Source of the DNA: Salinisphaera sp. G21_0
GTDB lineage: Bacteria > Pseudomonadota > Gammaproteobacteria > Pseudomonadales > Endozoicomonadaceae
Assembly (NCBI RefSeq): GCF_017744115.1
Contig: NZ_JAGHQW010000048.1
Location: 1 to 41,680 of the forward strand
Direction of reading: 5' to 3'
DNA length: 41,680 nucleotides
Positions 26,472-34,299 of the stretch are shown here, in pieces. The position numbers were made by a program, and so were the translations under genes. The notes below the pieces were generated by a model that searched no databases, was not told the origin of the DNA, and saw only the letters and a program-made list of their open reading frames with translations. The number at the start of each line of letters is the position of its first letter. Positions within the stretch are counted from its first letter, which is position 1.

Positions 26472-28801
26472 TCAAACCACCCTTTGATTTTGTCAAACAG
26501 AGAATCCTTCACATCAGCTTTACAACCGGCATAGGCCTTTGGCTCAGAACCCTTGATATAGGGCAATGGTATAGCGCCCTGACAATAGCGATGACTGCGA
26601 CCATTTGCCGACGGATTTACCCAGACGCTGGTCACATTGCTGGCTCCCAGGGATTTTACCGATTGCACCGGCACATTCGACATAAAGTTACCCCAGATCT
26701 TCAAAGCACCACTGCTGCCAGTGAGTTTTGTTGGGCTGTTGTCGTCGTGGCCAATCCAGGTCACTGCCACCAGATCACCGGAGTAACCGGCAAACCAGCT
26801 ATCCCGGAGATCATTGGTGGTGCCTGTTTTACCGCCCAGGGCAATACCCGGCTCAACATACTGATATACGCCACGTCCCGTACCGTCTTCCATTACCATA
26901 CCCAAAGCGGTACGCAGCAGTTCCATTGGCCCCGGCTGAAAAGCCCGCTCGACAGAAATACTGTAACGGCTGAGTGGCTTGCCCTGGCTGTCTACCACCG
27001 CATCGATAGCCCGCAACGGCATACGAAAACCACCACTGGCGATGGTTTGGTACATCTTGGCAACCTCAATCGGAGCCATGGATGGAGAACCAAGCAATAC
27101 CGAAGGATAAGGTGGTAACTCCTGCTCGATACCCAGCCTCTTAAGCGTATCCAGTACCGATGACAAACCAACCGCCATCCCGGTATTGGCTGCCGCCTGA
27201 TTATAGGATTTTGCCAGTGCCAGATAGAGTGGCACCTCCCCATGGGATTCACGACTGTAATTCTGAGGCTCCCAGTAACCACCACGACCATCACTGATTT
27301 TCACCGGCGTATCATGGACAGGCGTCGTTAATGTGTACTGGCCGGGTCGTTCAAGAGCAGTTAGATAGATTGCCGGCTTCAACAGGGAGCCAACCGGTCT
27401 GCGTGCCTCAAGGGCACGGTTAAATCCGGCATACCCGGGGTTTCGATCTCCCACAACCGCGAGAAGATCCCCCGTTTGGGCAGAGCTAACCACCATGGCA
27501 CCCTGAAGCTGATTGCCCTTACCCAGAGTCGTTAACGTGCTGGTAACGCTGTTCTGGGCCTCCCGCTGAATCATCGGGTCCAGGTTGGTGAAAATTCTCA
27601 GCCCCTCAGAGGTCAGATCCTTCTCATCATAATCCTTGCGCAGCTGCTCTTTCACCATATCGATATAGGCAGGAAAATCGTTGGTACTGATCAGTTCCCG
27701 ACTGACGACGCCTAATGGCAATCTTTTAGAGCGCTCAACTTCGGCAGCAGGCACGATGGATCGCTCTGCCAGGACATCCAGCACCAGGTTTCGTCTCGCC
27801 AGGGCGCGCTCAGGGTATCGCCTTGGGTCGTAATAAGATGGTCCTTTGACCATAGCCACCAGCAAAGCCGTGCGGGCGAGATTCAACTCCTTAAGGGGCT
27901 GGGCAAAGTAGAACTGGCTGGCCAGGCCAAAACCATGAATGGCCCGACGTCCTTGCTGCCCCAGGTAAACCTCATTTAAATAGGTTTCAAGAATCTCTTC
28001 TTTGCCATAATGCAGCTCAAGCAGCAGTGCCATAATGGCTTCTTTACCTTTACGGACCAGAGTGCGCTCATTGGTCAAAAAGAAGTTTTTCACCAACTGC
28101 TGGGTAATGGTACTCCCCCCCTGAACAACCCCTCCGGCTTTCAGATTGGCCACCATGGCCCGGGCAATGGAGGTGGGTGAGATCCCGACATGGTCGTAAT
28201 AGTCCCGGTCTTCAATGGCCAACAGAGCAGGAATCAGATACCGGGGAGCCTGGGCGGTACGAATCAGCAGGCGGTCTTCATAGCTGGCCGGATAAATACC
28301 CCCAATAGGCTGTGGATCAAGCCTTAACAGTGGCAGGTTTTGACCATCCCGGCCGACGAGACGAATCACCTCATTGCCTTGAAAGTCAACCTGCACATAG
28401 CGTGGTGGCTCAGCACCATCGGGAAAGTGAAACCCCCGGCTATAAATAACGAACTGGCTGCCATTGCGGGCAAACGTACCTGGTCGCGCCACATCACGCA
28501 CCGCCTGATAGCCCTGACGCCTGAGCTGGGACTGGAGATCACCGGGGGTTATCAGCTTGCCAGTATACAATTCAACAGGACGGGCAAATACCTTGGCCGG
28601 TATCGCCCACTTTTTCCCTTCAAACTGTTTAGTAACTACGGCATCCAGATAGACAGCGTAAGCACCAACCAGAACCACCAGCGTCAAGCCCAGCTTGAGC
28701 AGGATAGATTTCCACGGTACCGGATTGCCCTGCCTTTGCTTAGAGGATGATTTTGTCTTTTTGGCAGGCCTGCCTTTTTTAGTCGTCGATTTCTTTACCA
28801 T
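26468..28801 (-). CDS. mrcB: Penicillin-binding protein 1B, bifunctional transglycosylase/transpeptidase
   Basis: This class A PBP polymerises and cross-links peptidoglycan in the periplasm. The 777-residue protein has a basic cytoplasmic tail, one membrane helix (about 33-53) and a UB2H-like region. The GT51 domain follows, with the catalytic glutamate in EDRDYYDHVGIS, plus GGSTITQQLVKN and EILETYLNEVYLGQ. The transpeptidase domain has the active serine in VGSLLKPA, the SYN motif in AKSYNQAA, and KTGTT. The UB2H-like region and length identify PBP1B rather than PBP1A. It is first in an operon with the TPR lipoprotein and yqcC. Confidence 0.95.
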   Translation of the reverse strand: MVKKSTTKKGRPAKKTKSSSKQRQGNPVPWKSILLKLGLTLVVLVGAYAVYLDAVVTKQFEGKKWAIPAKVFARPVELYTGKLITPGDLQSQLRRQGYQAVRDVARPGTFARNGSQFVIYSRGFHFPDGAEPPRYVQVDFQGNEVIRLVGRDGQNLPLLRLDPQPIGGIYPASYEDRLLIRTAQAPRYLIPALLAIEDRDYYDHVGISPTSIARAMVANLKAGGVVQGGSTITQQLVKNFFLTNERTLVRKGKEAIMALLLELHYGKEEILETYLNEVYLGQQGRRAIHGFGLASQFYFAQPLKELNLARTALLVAMVKGPSYYDPRRYPERALARRNLVLDVLAERSIVPAAEVERSKRLPLGVVSRELISTNDFPAYIDMVKEQLRKDYDEKDLTSEGLRIFTNLDPMIQREAQNSVTSTLTTLGKGNQLQGAMVVSSAQTGDLLAVVGDRNPGYAGFNRALEARRPVGSLLKPAIYLTALERPGQYTLTTPVHDTPVKISDGRGGYWEPQNYSRESHGEVPLYLALAKSYNQAAANTGMAVGLSSVLDTLKRLGIEQELPPYPSVLLGSPSMAPIEVAKMYQTIASGGFRMPLRAIDAVVDSQGKPLSRYSISVERAFQPGPMELLRTALGMVMEDGTGRGVYQYVEPGIALGGKTGTTNDLRDSWFAGYSGDLVAVTWIGHDDNSPTKLTGSSGALKIWGNFMSNVPVQSVKSLGASNVTSVWVNPSANGRSHRYCQGAIPLPYIKGSEPKAYAGCKADVKDSLFDKIKGWFE

Positions 28802-29259
28802 GATGGCGATTATACGCTGGAGCCTGTTGTTGATCTTGTTCGGAAAATGAAAGTGATCGGGAAATGTCTATATTGTTTCCCTTCAGGAAGTATTTTGGTA
28901 TCGAAAATGATGGTTTATTAGTAAATGCGGGACCCGTGTCGCTTACTGTGGATAATAAAGTGGCTTTATCAGCCATCTGGTTGCCAGTACATGGTTTCAA
29001 TGTGATTGATGGGTTCCTTCTATCAATGACTACCAAGCTCCGTTCCTCCTGAGCGGAGATTGTACACATCAAACTCATCGAAATGATGTACTGGAAAGTC
29101 CCAACAAGGCGTCAAAATACCATTGCGTCAGTAATAACTGATAACTCTATGGGAGGACTTCAAAAGTCTGGTCTATTCTTAAGGGAAAATGACTTCTGAG
29201 TTTTTAATAATCATGCTGTCTCTGGTACGGACGCTAGAGTTGAGTTAGGGATCCAGTAC
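28802..29259. other. Intergenic region between mrcB and the tfoX-C gene
   Basis: This 458-bp stretch separates two divergent genes and should hold both promoters. Short open frames exist on both strands (28864-29052 plus; 28779-29078 minus, overlapping mrcB), but neither has a good ribosome binding site or a protein-like composition. I see no hairpin, repeat or RNA gene. Confidence 0.4.
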
Positions 29260-29526
29260 ATGGCAACTGATCTGATCGAATTAAAAAACCTTGGCAAAAC
29301 ATCCGTACAATGGTTAAACGCTGTAGGCATCAGAACGCTCGAACAACTCCATGACGTAGGCTCTGTTGCAGCCTACTGCAAGGTTCGTGACCGTGGCTTT
29401 AAAGTTTCCAAGGTATTGCTCTACGCCCTTGAAGGAGCCCTTATTGGCGCGCACTGGAATGACCTGGACCCGGATTACAAGGCCCGTCTGTTAGAGGCAG
29501 TAAAAGACAGTCCTCCACCACCCTGA
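29260..29526 (+). CDS. TfoX C-terminal-domain protein
   Basis: The 88-residue protein matches the C-terminal domain of TfoX/Sxy: ELKNLGKTSVQWLNAVGIRT, then EQLHDVGSVAAYCKVRDRG and LLYALEGALIGAHWNDL. The domain has a helix-hairpin-helix-like fold and, in full-length TfoX, supports CRP-dependent competence gene expression. The N-terminal TfoX domain is absent, as in many stand-alone homologues whose role is unknown. It converges on moeB with a 28-bp gap. Confidence 0.85.
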   Translation: MATDLIELKNLGKTSVQWLNAVGIRTLEQLHDVGSVAAYCKVRDRGFKVSKVLLYALEGALIGAHWNDLDPDYKARLLEAVKDSPPPP

Positions 29527-29554
29527 CACCTCCCTCATAAAAGTTTGACGCCAT

Positions 29555-30301
29555 TTACACCCGGCTGCAGACAGGACACTTCGGATCTGCTTGCAGCCCC
29601 ATGGTCTGCCACTCCATGGCCATCGCGTCAAAAATCATCAAACGACCATTCAATGTTTTGCCAAATCCGGCAATCAGTTTGATGGCTTCCAGTGCCTGCA
29701 TTGTGCCAATCATTCCGACCACTGGCCCCAGAATTCCCGATTCAGAACAGCTGAGATTTTCATTGCTCTGCTCATCGTATAGACACCGATAACAGGGTGC
29801 ATCAGGCTGACGACGATCATAAACTGTCAGCTGGCCATTAAGCCTGATGGCGGCACCACTGACCAGGGGAACAGAGGCCCTGACACAGGCAGCATTGATG
29901 GCAAACCGACTGGTAAAGTTATCGGTACAATCCAGAACCACAGTCACTCTTCTCACCTGCTCTGACAGGCCTTCACCTGCCAGACATCCATGGATGGTCT
30001 CAATCTGAATACTGTCATTGACTGCCAACAGCCGGGCCTGTGCAGCGGAGACTTTTGCAGCCCCCAGATCATCAGCACAATAAAGGGACTGCCGCTGAAG
30101 GTTGGTAGTATCCACCGTATCCGGGTCAACCAGCACCATGTGCCCCACGCCTGCTGCTGCCAGATACTGAGCTGCCGGACAGCCCAGCCCACCCAGACCA
30201 AGAATTAAAACGCTTGATGACAGCAACCGTTCCTGCCCTTCGATATCAACCTGGGGAAGCATAATTTGTCGGCTATAGCGGAGTAACTGCTCATCATTCA
30301 T
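29555..30301 (-). CDS. moeB: MoeB/ThiF-family adenylyltransferase, probably MoeB
   Basis: MoeB adenylates the C-terminal glycine of MoaD so that it can receive sulfur for molybdopterin synthesis. The 248-residue protein begins LLRYSRQIMLPQVDIEGQER, has the ATP-binding loop ILGLGGLGCP (34-42), the DxxxxxNLQRQ stretch in TVDTTNLQRQSLY, and paired zinc cysteines in CYRC and CPVC. The length matches MoeB; ThiF and HesA are close relatives and cannot be excluded. No other molybdopterin gene is adjacent, but the MsrP molybdoenzyme in this window would need the pathway. Confidence 0.88.
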   Translation of the reverse strand: MNDEQLLRYSRQIMLPQVDIEGQERLLSSSVLILGLGGLGCPAAQYLAAAGVGHMVLVDPDTVDTTNLQRQSLYCADDLGAAKVSAAQARLLAVNDSIQIETIHGCLAGEGLSEQVRRVTVVLDCTDNFTSRFAINAACVRASVPLVSGAAIRLNGQLTVYDRRQPDAPCYRCLYDEQSNENLSCSESGILGPVVGMIGTMQALEAIKLIAGFGKTLNGRLMIFDAMAMEWQTMGLQADPKCPVCSRV

Positions 30302-30484
30302 GGATGGTTGCTGTCCTTATAAAAAATAGCTTGAAAGATAGGCTGAACCGTCAGGAAATTCGGCACTAAGGTGAAGTATAAGGAGAGCATCAAGCCGATA
30401 ACACACCCACTGCTATCTGCTGGCAGTAGGTGGTTGGTAACAGGTAATGACTTCAGATGCAGGGATCAGCTTGCCCGAAAGCAA

Positions 30485-30877
30485 TCAAGACTCTGACTCA
30501 ATAAACTCACCATAGGCTTCTGCATCCATCAGATCACCGAGTTCACCATCATCATCAAGTTTCATCTTGAAGAACCAGCCATCATTATAAGGATCACTGT
30601 TGACGGTTTCCGGAGCGTCTTCAAGAATGCCATTAACGTCAATAACTTCACCCGTCAATGGCACATAGATCTCTGAGGCAGCTTTTACAGACTCTACAGC
30701 GCCGGCCTCATCACCTGCAGCGAGTAAAGCACCCTGCTCAGGCAGTTCAACAAAAACCACGTCCCCCAGGGCTTCCTGGGCATGATCTGTAATACCAATA
30801 GTGACGGTACCATCTTCCTCCAACCTGACCCATTCATGGGAACGCAGATACCGTAACTCAGAAGGTATATTGCTCAT
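30485..30877 (-). CDS. gcvH: Glycine cleavage system H protein
   Basis: GcvH carries the lipoyl-bound aminomethyl group between the P, T and L proteins of glycine cleavage. The 130-residue protein has the family start ([20 protein letters not shown]) and the lipoylation site K65 in [19 protein letters not shown]. Length and sequence are normal. It stands alone here: no gcvT or gcvP is adjacent, and I see no convincing glycine riboswitch upstream. Confidence 0.95.
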   Translation of the reverse strand: MSNIPSELRYLRSHEWVRLEEDGTVTIGITDHAQEALGDVVFVELPEQGALLAAGDEAGAVESVKAASEIYVPLTGEVIDVNGILEDAPETVNSDPYNDGWFFKMKLDDDGELGDLMDAEAYGEFIESES

Positions 30878-30976
30878 CTATTTTTCCTCGGTTGACTCTC
30901 AGTAAAGCTAGGGCCTCACCCTGTTATCCCCCTCCGGGAAGACAACGCGGTGAAATCAAACGCTGTTTATTGGCTC

Positions 30977-31078
30977 ATGACTGTCAAAGAGCTCAGGGCT
31001 GTCGAAGAGCTCAAGGCTGTCGAAGAGCTCAAGGCTGTCGAAGAGCTCATCGCTGACTGGCACGAGCATTCTAACTAG
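30977..31078 (+). CDS. Possible 33-residue repeat peptide
   Basis: An ATG at 30977 opens a 33-codon frame (MTVKELRAVEELK...) in which the hexapeptide AVEELK recurs, ending IADWHEHSN and TAG. The product would be an acidic helix. It lies exactly on an 18-bp tandem repeat, and no ribosome binding site is visible upstream, so it may be a by-product of the repeat. The open frame running through all units without a stop is the only support. Confidence 0.25.
   Translation: MTVKELRAVEELKAVEELKAVEELIADWHEHSN
30981..31050. repeat. 18-bp tandem repeat, about four copies
   Basis: Units CTGTCGAAGAGCTCAAGG at 30999-31016 and 31017-31034 are identical; a variant precedes them (30981-30998) and a 16-bp partial unit follows (31035-31050). 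The array sits in the 390-bp gap between gcvH and the DinB-family gene. The rest of that gap holds nothing I can support. Confidence 0.95.
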
Positions 31079-31267
31079 TTTAGTGGGAAGTTTACATAGC
31101 ACCATCCCGGTTAACGACCTGGATAGAACGTACCTCTGAATTTTTTGAGCTGACTACCCTGAGCTGACTACCCTGTATACAAAACTCGACAGCCTGTGCA
31201 ACACTGAAAAGGTATAAGACAGAGCTAAGAAGCCCGAAGTGTGCCGTGGGCCTGATGTTGCGCCAAC

Positions 31268-31846
31268 ATGGCACGGATTAATGGTAAATCAAGTGATAAG
31301 GTTCAGAGTCGAATGTCACTATCCAATGCCTGCCGATGTAATGAACAGTTGTTGTCTGAGTTGATTCAGGTTATTGAAGGACTTCCTGCAAATACTTGTC
31401 AGAAATCTGTCGTTCCTGACAAAGCTCAAACCATAGGCGCTCATGTACGTCATATCATTGAGTTTTATCAGTGTTTTTTATCCGGTCTGGATAGTAGATA
31501 CATTAACTACGACAACAGGGACAGAGACCCGGAATGTGAGAGGAATGTCTCTTCTGCAGTTGGCGCTTTACTGAGTATTAAAGAGCAGCTGGTGAAACTG
31601 ACAAAGAATACATCGGGTGAGATCCATCTCACACTCAATGCCTGCATTGATACCAATGGAACTGTCGTTAAGACGGAAACATCCGTCGTTCGTGAGCTGT
31701 TATTTTTGCAATGTCACACCACGCACCATTTGGCCATCATCAACTTGCTGCTGCAACAGTCAGGCCACCACCCCCCCCAAAATTTCGGCGTTGCCACCTC
31801 AACACTGATTTATCAAAAACAGCAGGAACCATCCTCTGAAAACTAA
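31268..31846 (+). CDS. DinB-superfamily protein
   Basis: The 192-residue protein (or 177 from M16) is helical, with histidines placed as in DinB four-helix-bundle metalloproteins: H59 and H62 in TIGAHVRHIIEFY, and H150, H153, H154 in QCHTTHHLAII. The tail NFGVATSTLIYQ is typical of one DinB subgroup in proteobacteria. DinB-like proteins bind a divalent metal, and many are thiol-dependent transferases; the substrate here is unknown. M16 (MSLSNACRCNEQ) may be the real start, because the first 15 residues look unlike the family. Confidence 0.75.
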   Translation: MARINGKSSDKVQSRMSLSNACRCNEQLLSELIQVIEGLPANTCQKSVVPDKAQTIGAHVRHIIEFYQCFLSGLDSRYINYDNRDRDPECERNVSSAVGALLSIKEQLVKLTKNTSGEIHLTLNACIDTNGTVVKTETSVVRELLFLQCHTTHHLAIINLLLQQSGHHPPQNFGVATSTLIYQKQQEPSSEN

Positions 31847-31885
31847 ACTGCCGTTCTACGATACTTCGTACAATCGCGGCAACAC

Positions 31886-32329
31886 TCAGTTCATTTCTGG
31901 CCAATTCTTATCCGCAGCTTTAATAAAGCCCGGAATATCCACCAGCCATTTTTCCTGCACACTGTTGTCGTAATTCAAATACAGTTTGTCATCGACAATT
32001 TTCCAGTATTTCGGGTCTCCCGGTGCCCTTTGTTTTGTTGCAGCAACAGCCCACGCACAGTAGCCGCCGTATTGAGGCATATACTGCTCAGGATGCGTCT
32101 TAAACAGGCTGAGATGTTTTTCTGAAGAGAAGTACCACTCCACGCCCAAGTGCTCAAATTTATACTTGGCACTCCCTTTTATGGGCTTTCCTTCCGTGAA
32201 ATAAGCAACGGCATCATAGCCGTTGATGGCTTTACTGCTGAACCAGCCAGTATAAATATGTTTGTCAGCAAAGGTGTTGACGCTCAATGCCATCAACAGG
32301 ACCGAAGCTATTCTTAACAATGTATTCAT
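31886..32329 (-). CDS. Secreted YHS-domain protein
   Basis: The 147-residue protein has a Sec signal peptide (MNTLLRIASVLLMALSVNTFA) followed by a YHS domain: GYDAVAYFTEGKPIKGSAKY, then YFSSEKHLSLFKTHPEQYMPQYGGYCAWAV. YHS domains are linked to metal binding and redox-related envelope functions; members of this subgroup are annotated only as YHS-domain proteins. It converges on the DinB-family gene with about 40 bp between the stops. Confidence 0.88.
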   Translation of the reverse strand: MNTLLRIASVLLMALSVNTFADKHIYTGWFSSKAINGYDAVAYFTEGKPIKGSAKYKFEHLGVEWYFSSEKHLSLFKTHPEQYMPQYGGYCAWAVAATKQRAPGDPKYWKIVDDKLYLNYDNSVQEKWLVDIPGFIKAADKNWPEMN

Positions 32330-32734
32330 GAAGCATCACCCTCTTCAGTTGTTGATTTTATTTTGTCCAGGAATATCGGCTGACCAAGCTTCCCCTATTT
32401 CCATGCCTTAATAAATTCTACAGTAAATGCCCCAAAAAAGCGCCAGAAAAGCCAGCTATGATGGGATAAAACCATCAATGCTGACCAGTGCTGCCGAAAT
32501 AATGGCAGCGTTTTCCAGAAGACAAATCGACAGTAACATCAAACCTGCCAATACCATTAGGTGCTTTGTGACGTCCAATATAAGATCAGCCGTCAACCAT
32601 CCAAAATACTTTGAAGCCTCTATTTCCATCCACCATACTTTTTTCTTAGGTGGATTCCAAATTCCTGCAAGTAGTTAACCAAATAGAATTGAACATTTTG
32701 TTTGGTTAATTATTTACCCCTGAGGCAAGCATCA
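32330..32734. promoter_or_regulatory. Intergenic region upstream of the protease, with a dyad near its end
   Basis: This 405-bp gap separates the divergent YHS gene and the protease gene. A frame at 32427-32678 on the plus strand is not protein-like. The clear element is a 9-bp inverted repeat, TTAACCAAA (32675-32683) with TTTGGTTAA (32701-32709), 25 bp upstream of the protease ATG, described separately. Nothing else is supported. Confidence 0.45.
32675..32709. promoter_or_regulatory. Inverted repeat, candidate operator of the protease gene
   Basis: Perfect 9-bp arms TTAACCAAA and TTTGGTTAA are separated by 17 bp, so their centres are 26 bp apart, about two and a half helical turns. The position just upstream of the ribosome binding site suits a repressor site or a 5'-leader hairpin. 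The regulator is unknown. Confidence 0.5.
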
Positions 32735-34129
32735 ATGAACTCACTGCTGACAAGGATTGTTTTAGCAGCAACACTGTTAACACCAACATTTATTTCACAG
32801 GCTGAAGTGGATAATTACCGACTTTTATTACAACGCACAGATAGAGTCATTGTTCACTTTAAAGAAAAGCCTACCGAAGCCAGAGCATTAGCTTTTATTA
32901 AACAGGGTGTAACCCATGGTGGTTATGGGGTTGCTGCCGGAAAAAGGCAGGAAGTGCTGTCAATAGGAGCCACCGTTAATCTTGACGATGCAAAGACGCT
33001 GGCAGCCGGATTAGAAGATGACCCCCAGGTAAAGTTTGCTGAGCCAGATCTGGTAATGCAGGCCATGAGAGTCCCCAACGACCCACTTTATAATCAGCAA
33101 TGGCACTACTTTGAAACCGGAGCGGGTATTAATCTCCCTGCTGCCTGGGACATATCCATTGGCAGTACTGACAATGTGATCGGTGTTATTGATACCGGAA
33201 TTACTGACCACCGGGAGATTAATGACAGGCTGGTAGCAGGTTATGATTTTGTTTCTGATCCCTGGATGGCTAATGATGGTGATGGCTGGGATAGTAACCC
33301 CCGGGATCCGGGAGACGCTCTGCAGCCAGGAGCCTGCGGCTCCTCATTCGGTGACCCGGTTCCGGCTAATGCCCGAAAGAGCAGCTGGCACGGAACTCAT
33401 GTTACGGGCACGATTGCGGCGACAACCAATGATAGCATCGGTGTTTCAGGGGTTACCTGGCTCTCCAGGGTGCAAACTCTCAGGGCACTTGGGCGATGTG
33501 GTGGTTATACCTCCGATATCGTATCAGCCATGCGTTGGGGGGCAGGTCTGAAAGTCTATGGAATCCCGATAAACCCCAATCCAGTCAACGTACTGAATCT
33601 AAGCCTTGGTGGTGAAGCGCTCTGGTGTCCGCAAACCTATCAGGATGCCATTGATGAAGTGGTTGCTGCGGGTGTCACTGTGGTGGTTGCAGCAGGCAAT
33701 GAGCAACAAAATGTGGCGATGAGCACGCCGGCAAACTGCAAGAATGTCATTGTTGTTGGTGCTATCAATCGCACAGGAAACCGCAGCTGGTACTCAAATT
33801 ATGGTACCGAGATCGACATTATGGCTCCCGGTGGTGAAACACTGTTCCAGGGCAATGGCATCCTGTCATTGTACAATTCCGGGCTGAACGGTCCGACAAG
33901 TAGCTCCTACGCTGAGCTTCAGGGCACCAGCATGGCAGCACCACATATCGCCGGTTTGATTGACCTTAGCTACGCTGTCAATCCAACGCTGTCACCCTCT
34001 GAGCGTGAGCGCCTGTTGAAAGAAACAGCCAGACCATTTGCCTCAGATAGCGATTGCTCAACCTTCAGTTGCGGTACCGGAATTGCAGATGCAGCGGCCT
34101 TCCTGAGAGCAATCCAGAAGGCTAAGTGA
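32735..34129 (+). CDS. Secreted subtilisin-like (S8) serine protease
   Basis: I start at the ATG at 32735, preceded by TGAGG, giving 464 residues with a Sec signal peptide (about 1-23). An inhibitor-I9-like propeptide follows (about 30-110). The catalytic triad is visible: D153 in GVIDTGITDH, H219 in SSWHGTHVTGT, S399 in GTSMAAPHIAG, with the oxyanion residue N322 in AAGNEQQ. Several cysteines suggest disulfides. Propeptide and signal indicate an extracellular protease. No type-II-secreted C-terminal domain follows the catalytic domain, which ends near the C-terminus. Confidence 0.94.
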   Translation: MNSLLTRIVLAATLLTPTFISQAEVDNYRLLLQRTDRVIVHFKEKPTEARALAFIKQGVTHGGYGVAAGKRQEVLSIGATVNLDDAKTLAAGLEDDPQVKFAEPDLVMQAMRVPNDPLYNQQWHYFETGAGINLPAAWDISIGSTDNVIGVIDTGITDHREINDRLVAGYDFVSDPWMANDGDGWDSNPRDPGDALQPGACGSSFGDPVPANARKSSWHGTHVTGTIAATTNDSIGVSGVTWLSRVQTLRALGRCGGYTSDIVSAMRWGAGLKVYGIPINPNPVNVLNLSLGGEALWCPQTYQDAIDEVVAAGVTVVVAAGNEQQNVAMSTPANCKNVIVVGAINRTGNRSWYSNYGTEIDIMAPGGETLFQGNGILSLYNSGLNGPTSSSYAELQGTSMAAPHIAGLIDLSYAVNPTLSPSERERLLKETARPFASDSDCSTFSCGTGIADAAAFLRAIQKAK

Positions 34130-34299
34130 GAAATAGTCAGACAAGCCCTGAAATCAGAGCTAGGTTTTTAATAAGGGCTAATAAGATAAACAGGTATTGC
34201 AAGGCTTCAAAGATCAAACAATGGAGCAGTAATACCCGGGATGAACAGAGAACGATTCAGCAGCACTTCTCTCTTCAATAAATCCAATGGAGTGGAACC

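Noticed and set aside
28779-29078. 99-codon minus-strand and 62-codon plus-strand frames between mrcB and tfoX-C
   Set aside because: They oppose each other, one overlaps the mrcB start, and neither has a good ribosome binding site or family resemblance.
30878-30976. Glycine riboswitch upstream of gcvH
   Set aside because: A few bases (ACTGAGAGTC) recall the motif, but the paired aptamer structure is not recognisable.
30981-31050. CRISPR array
   Set aside because: The 18-bp units are directly adjacent with no spacers, so this is a simple tandem repeat; no cas genes are present.
32427-32678. 83-codon open frame before the protease
   Set aside because: No ribosome binding site, no motif, and it overlaps the regulatory dyad at its end.
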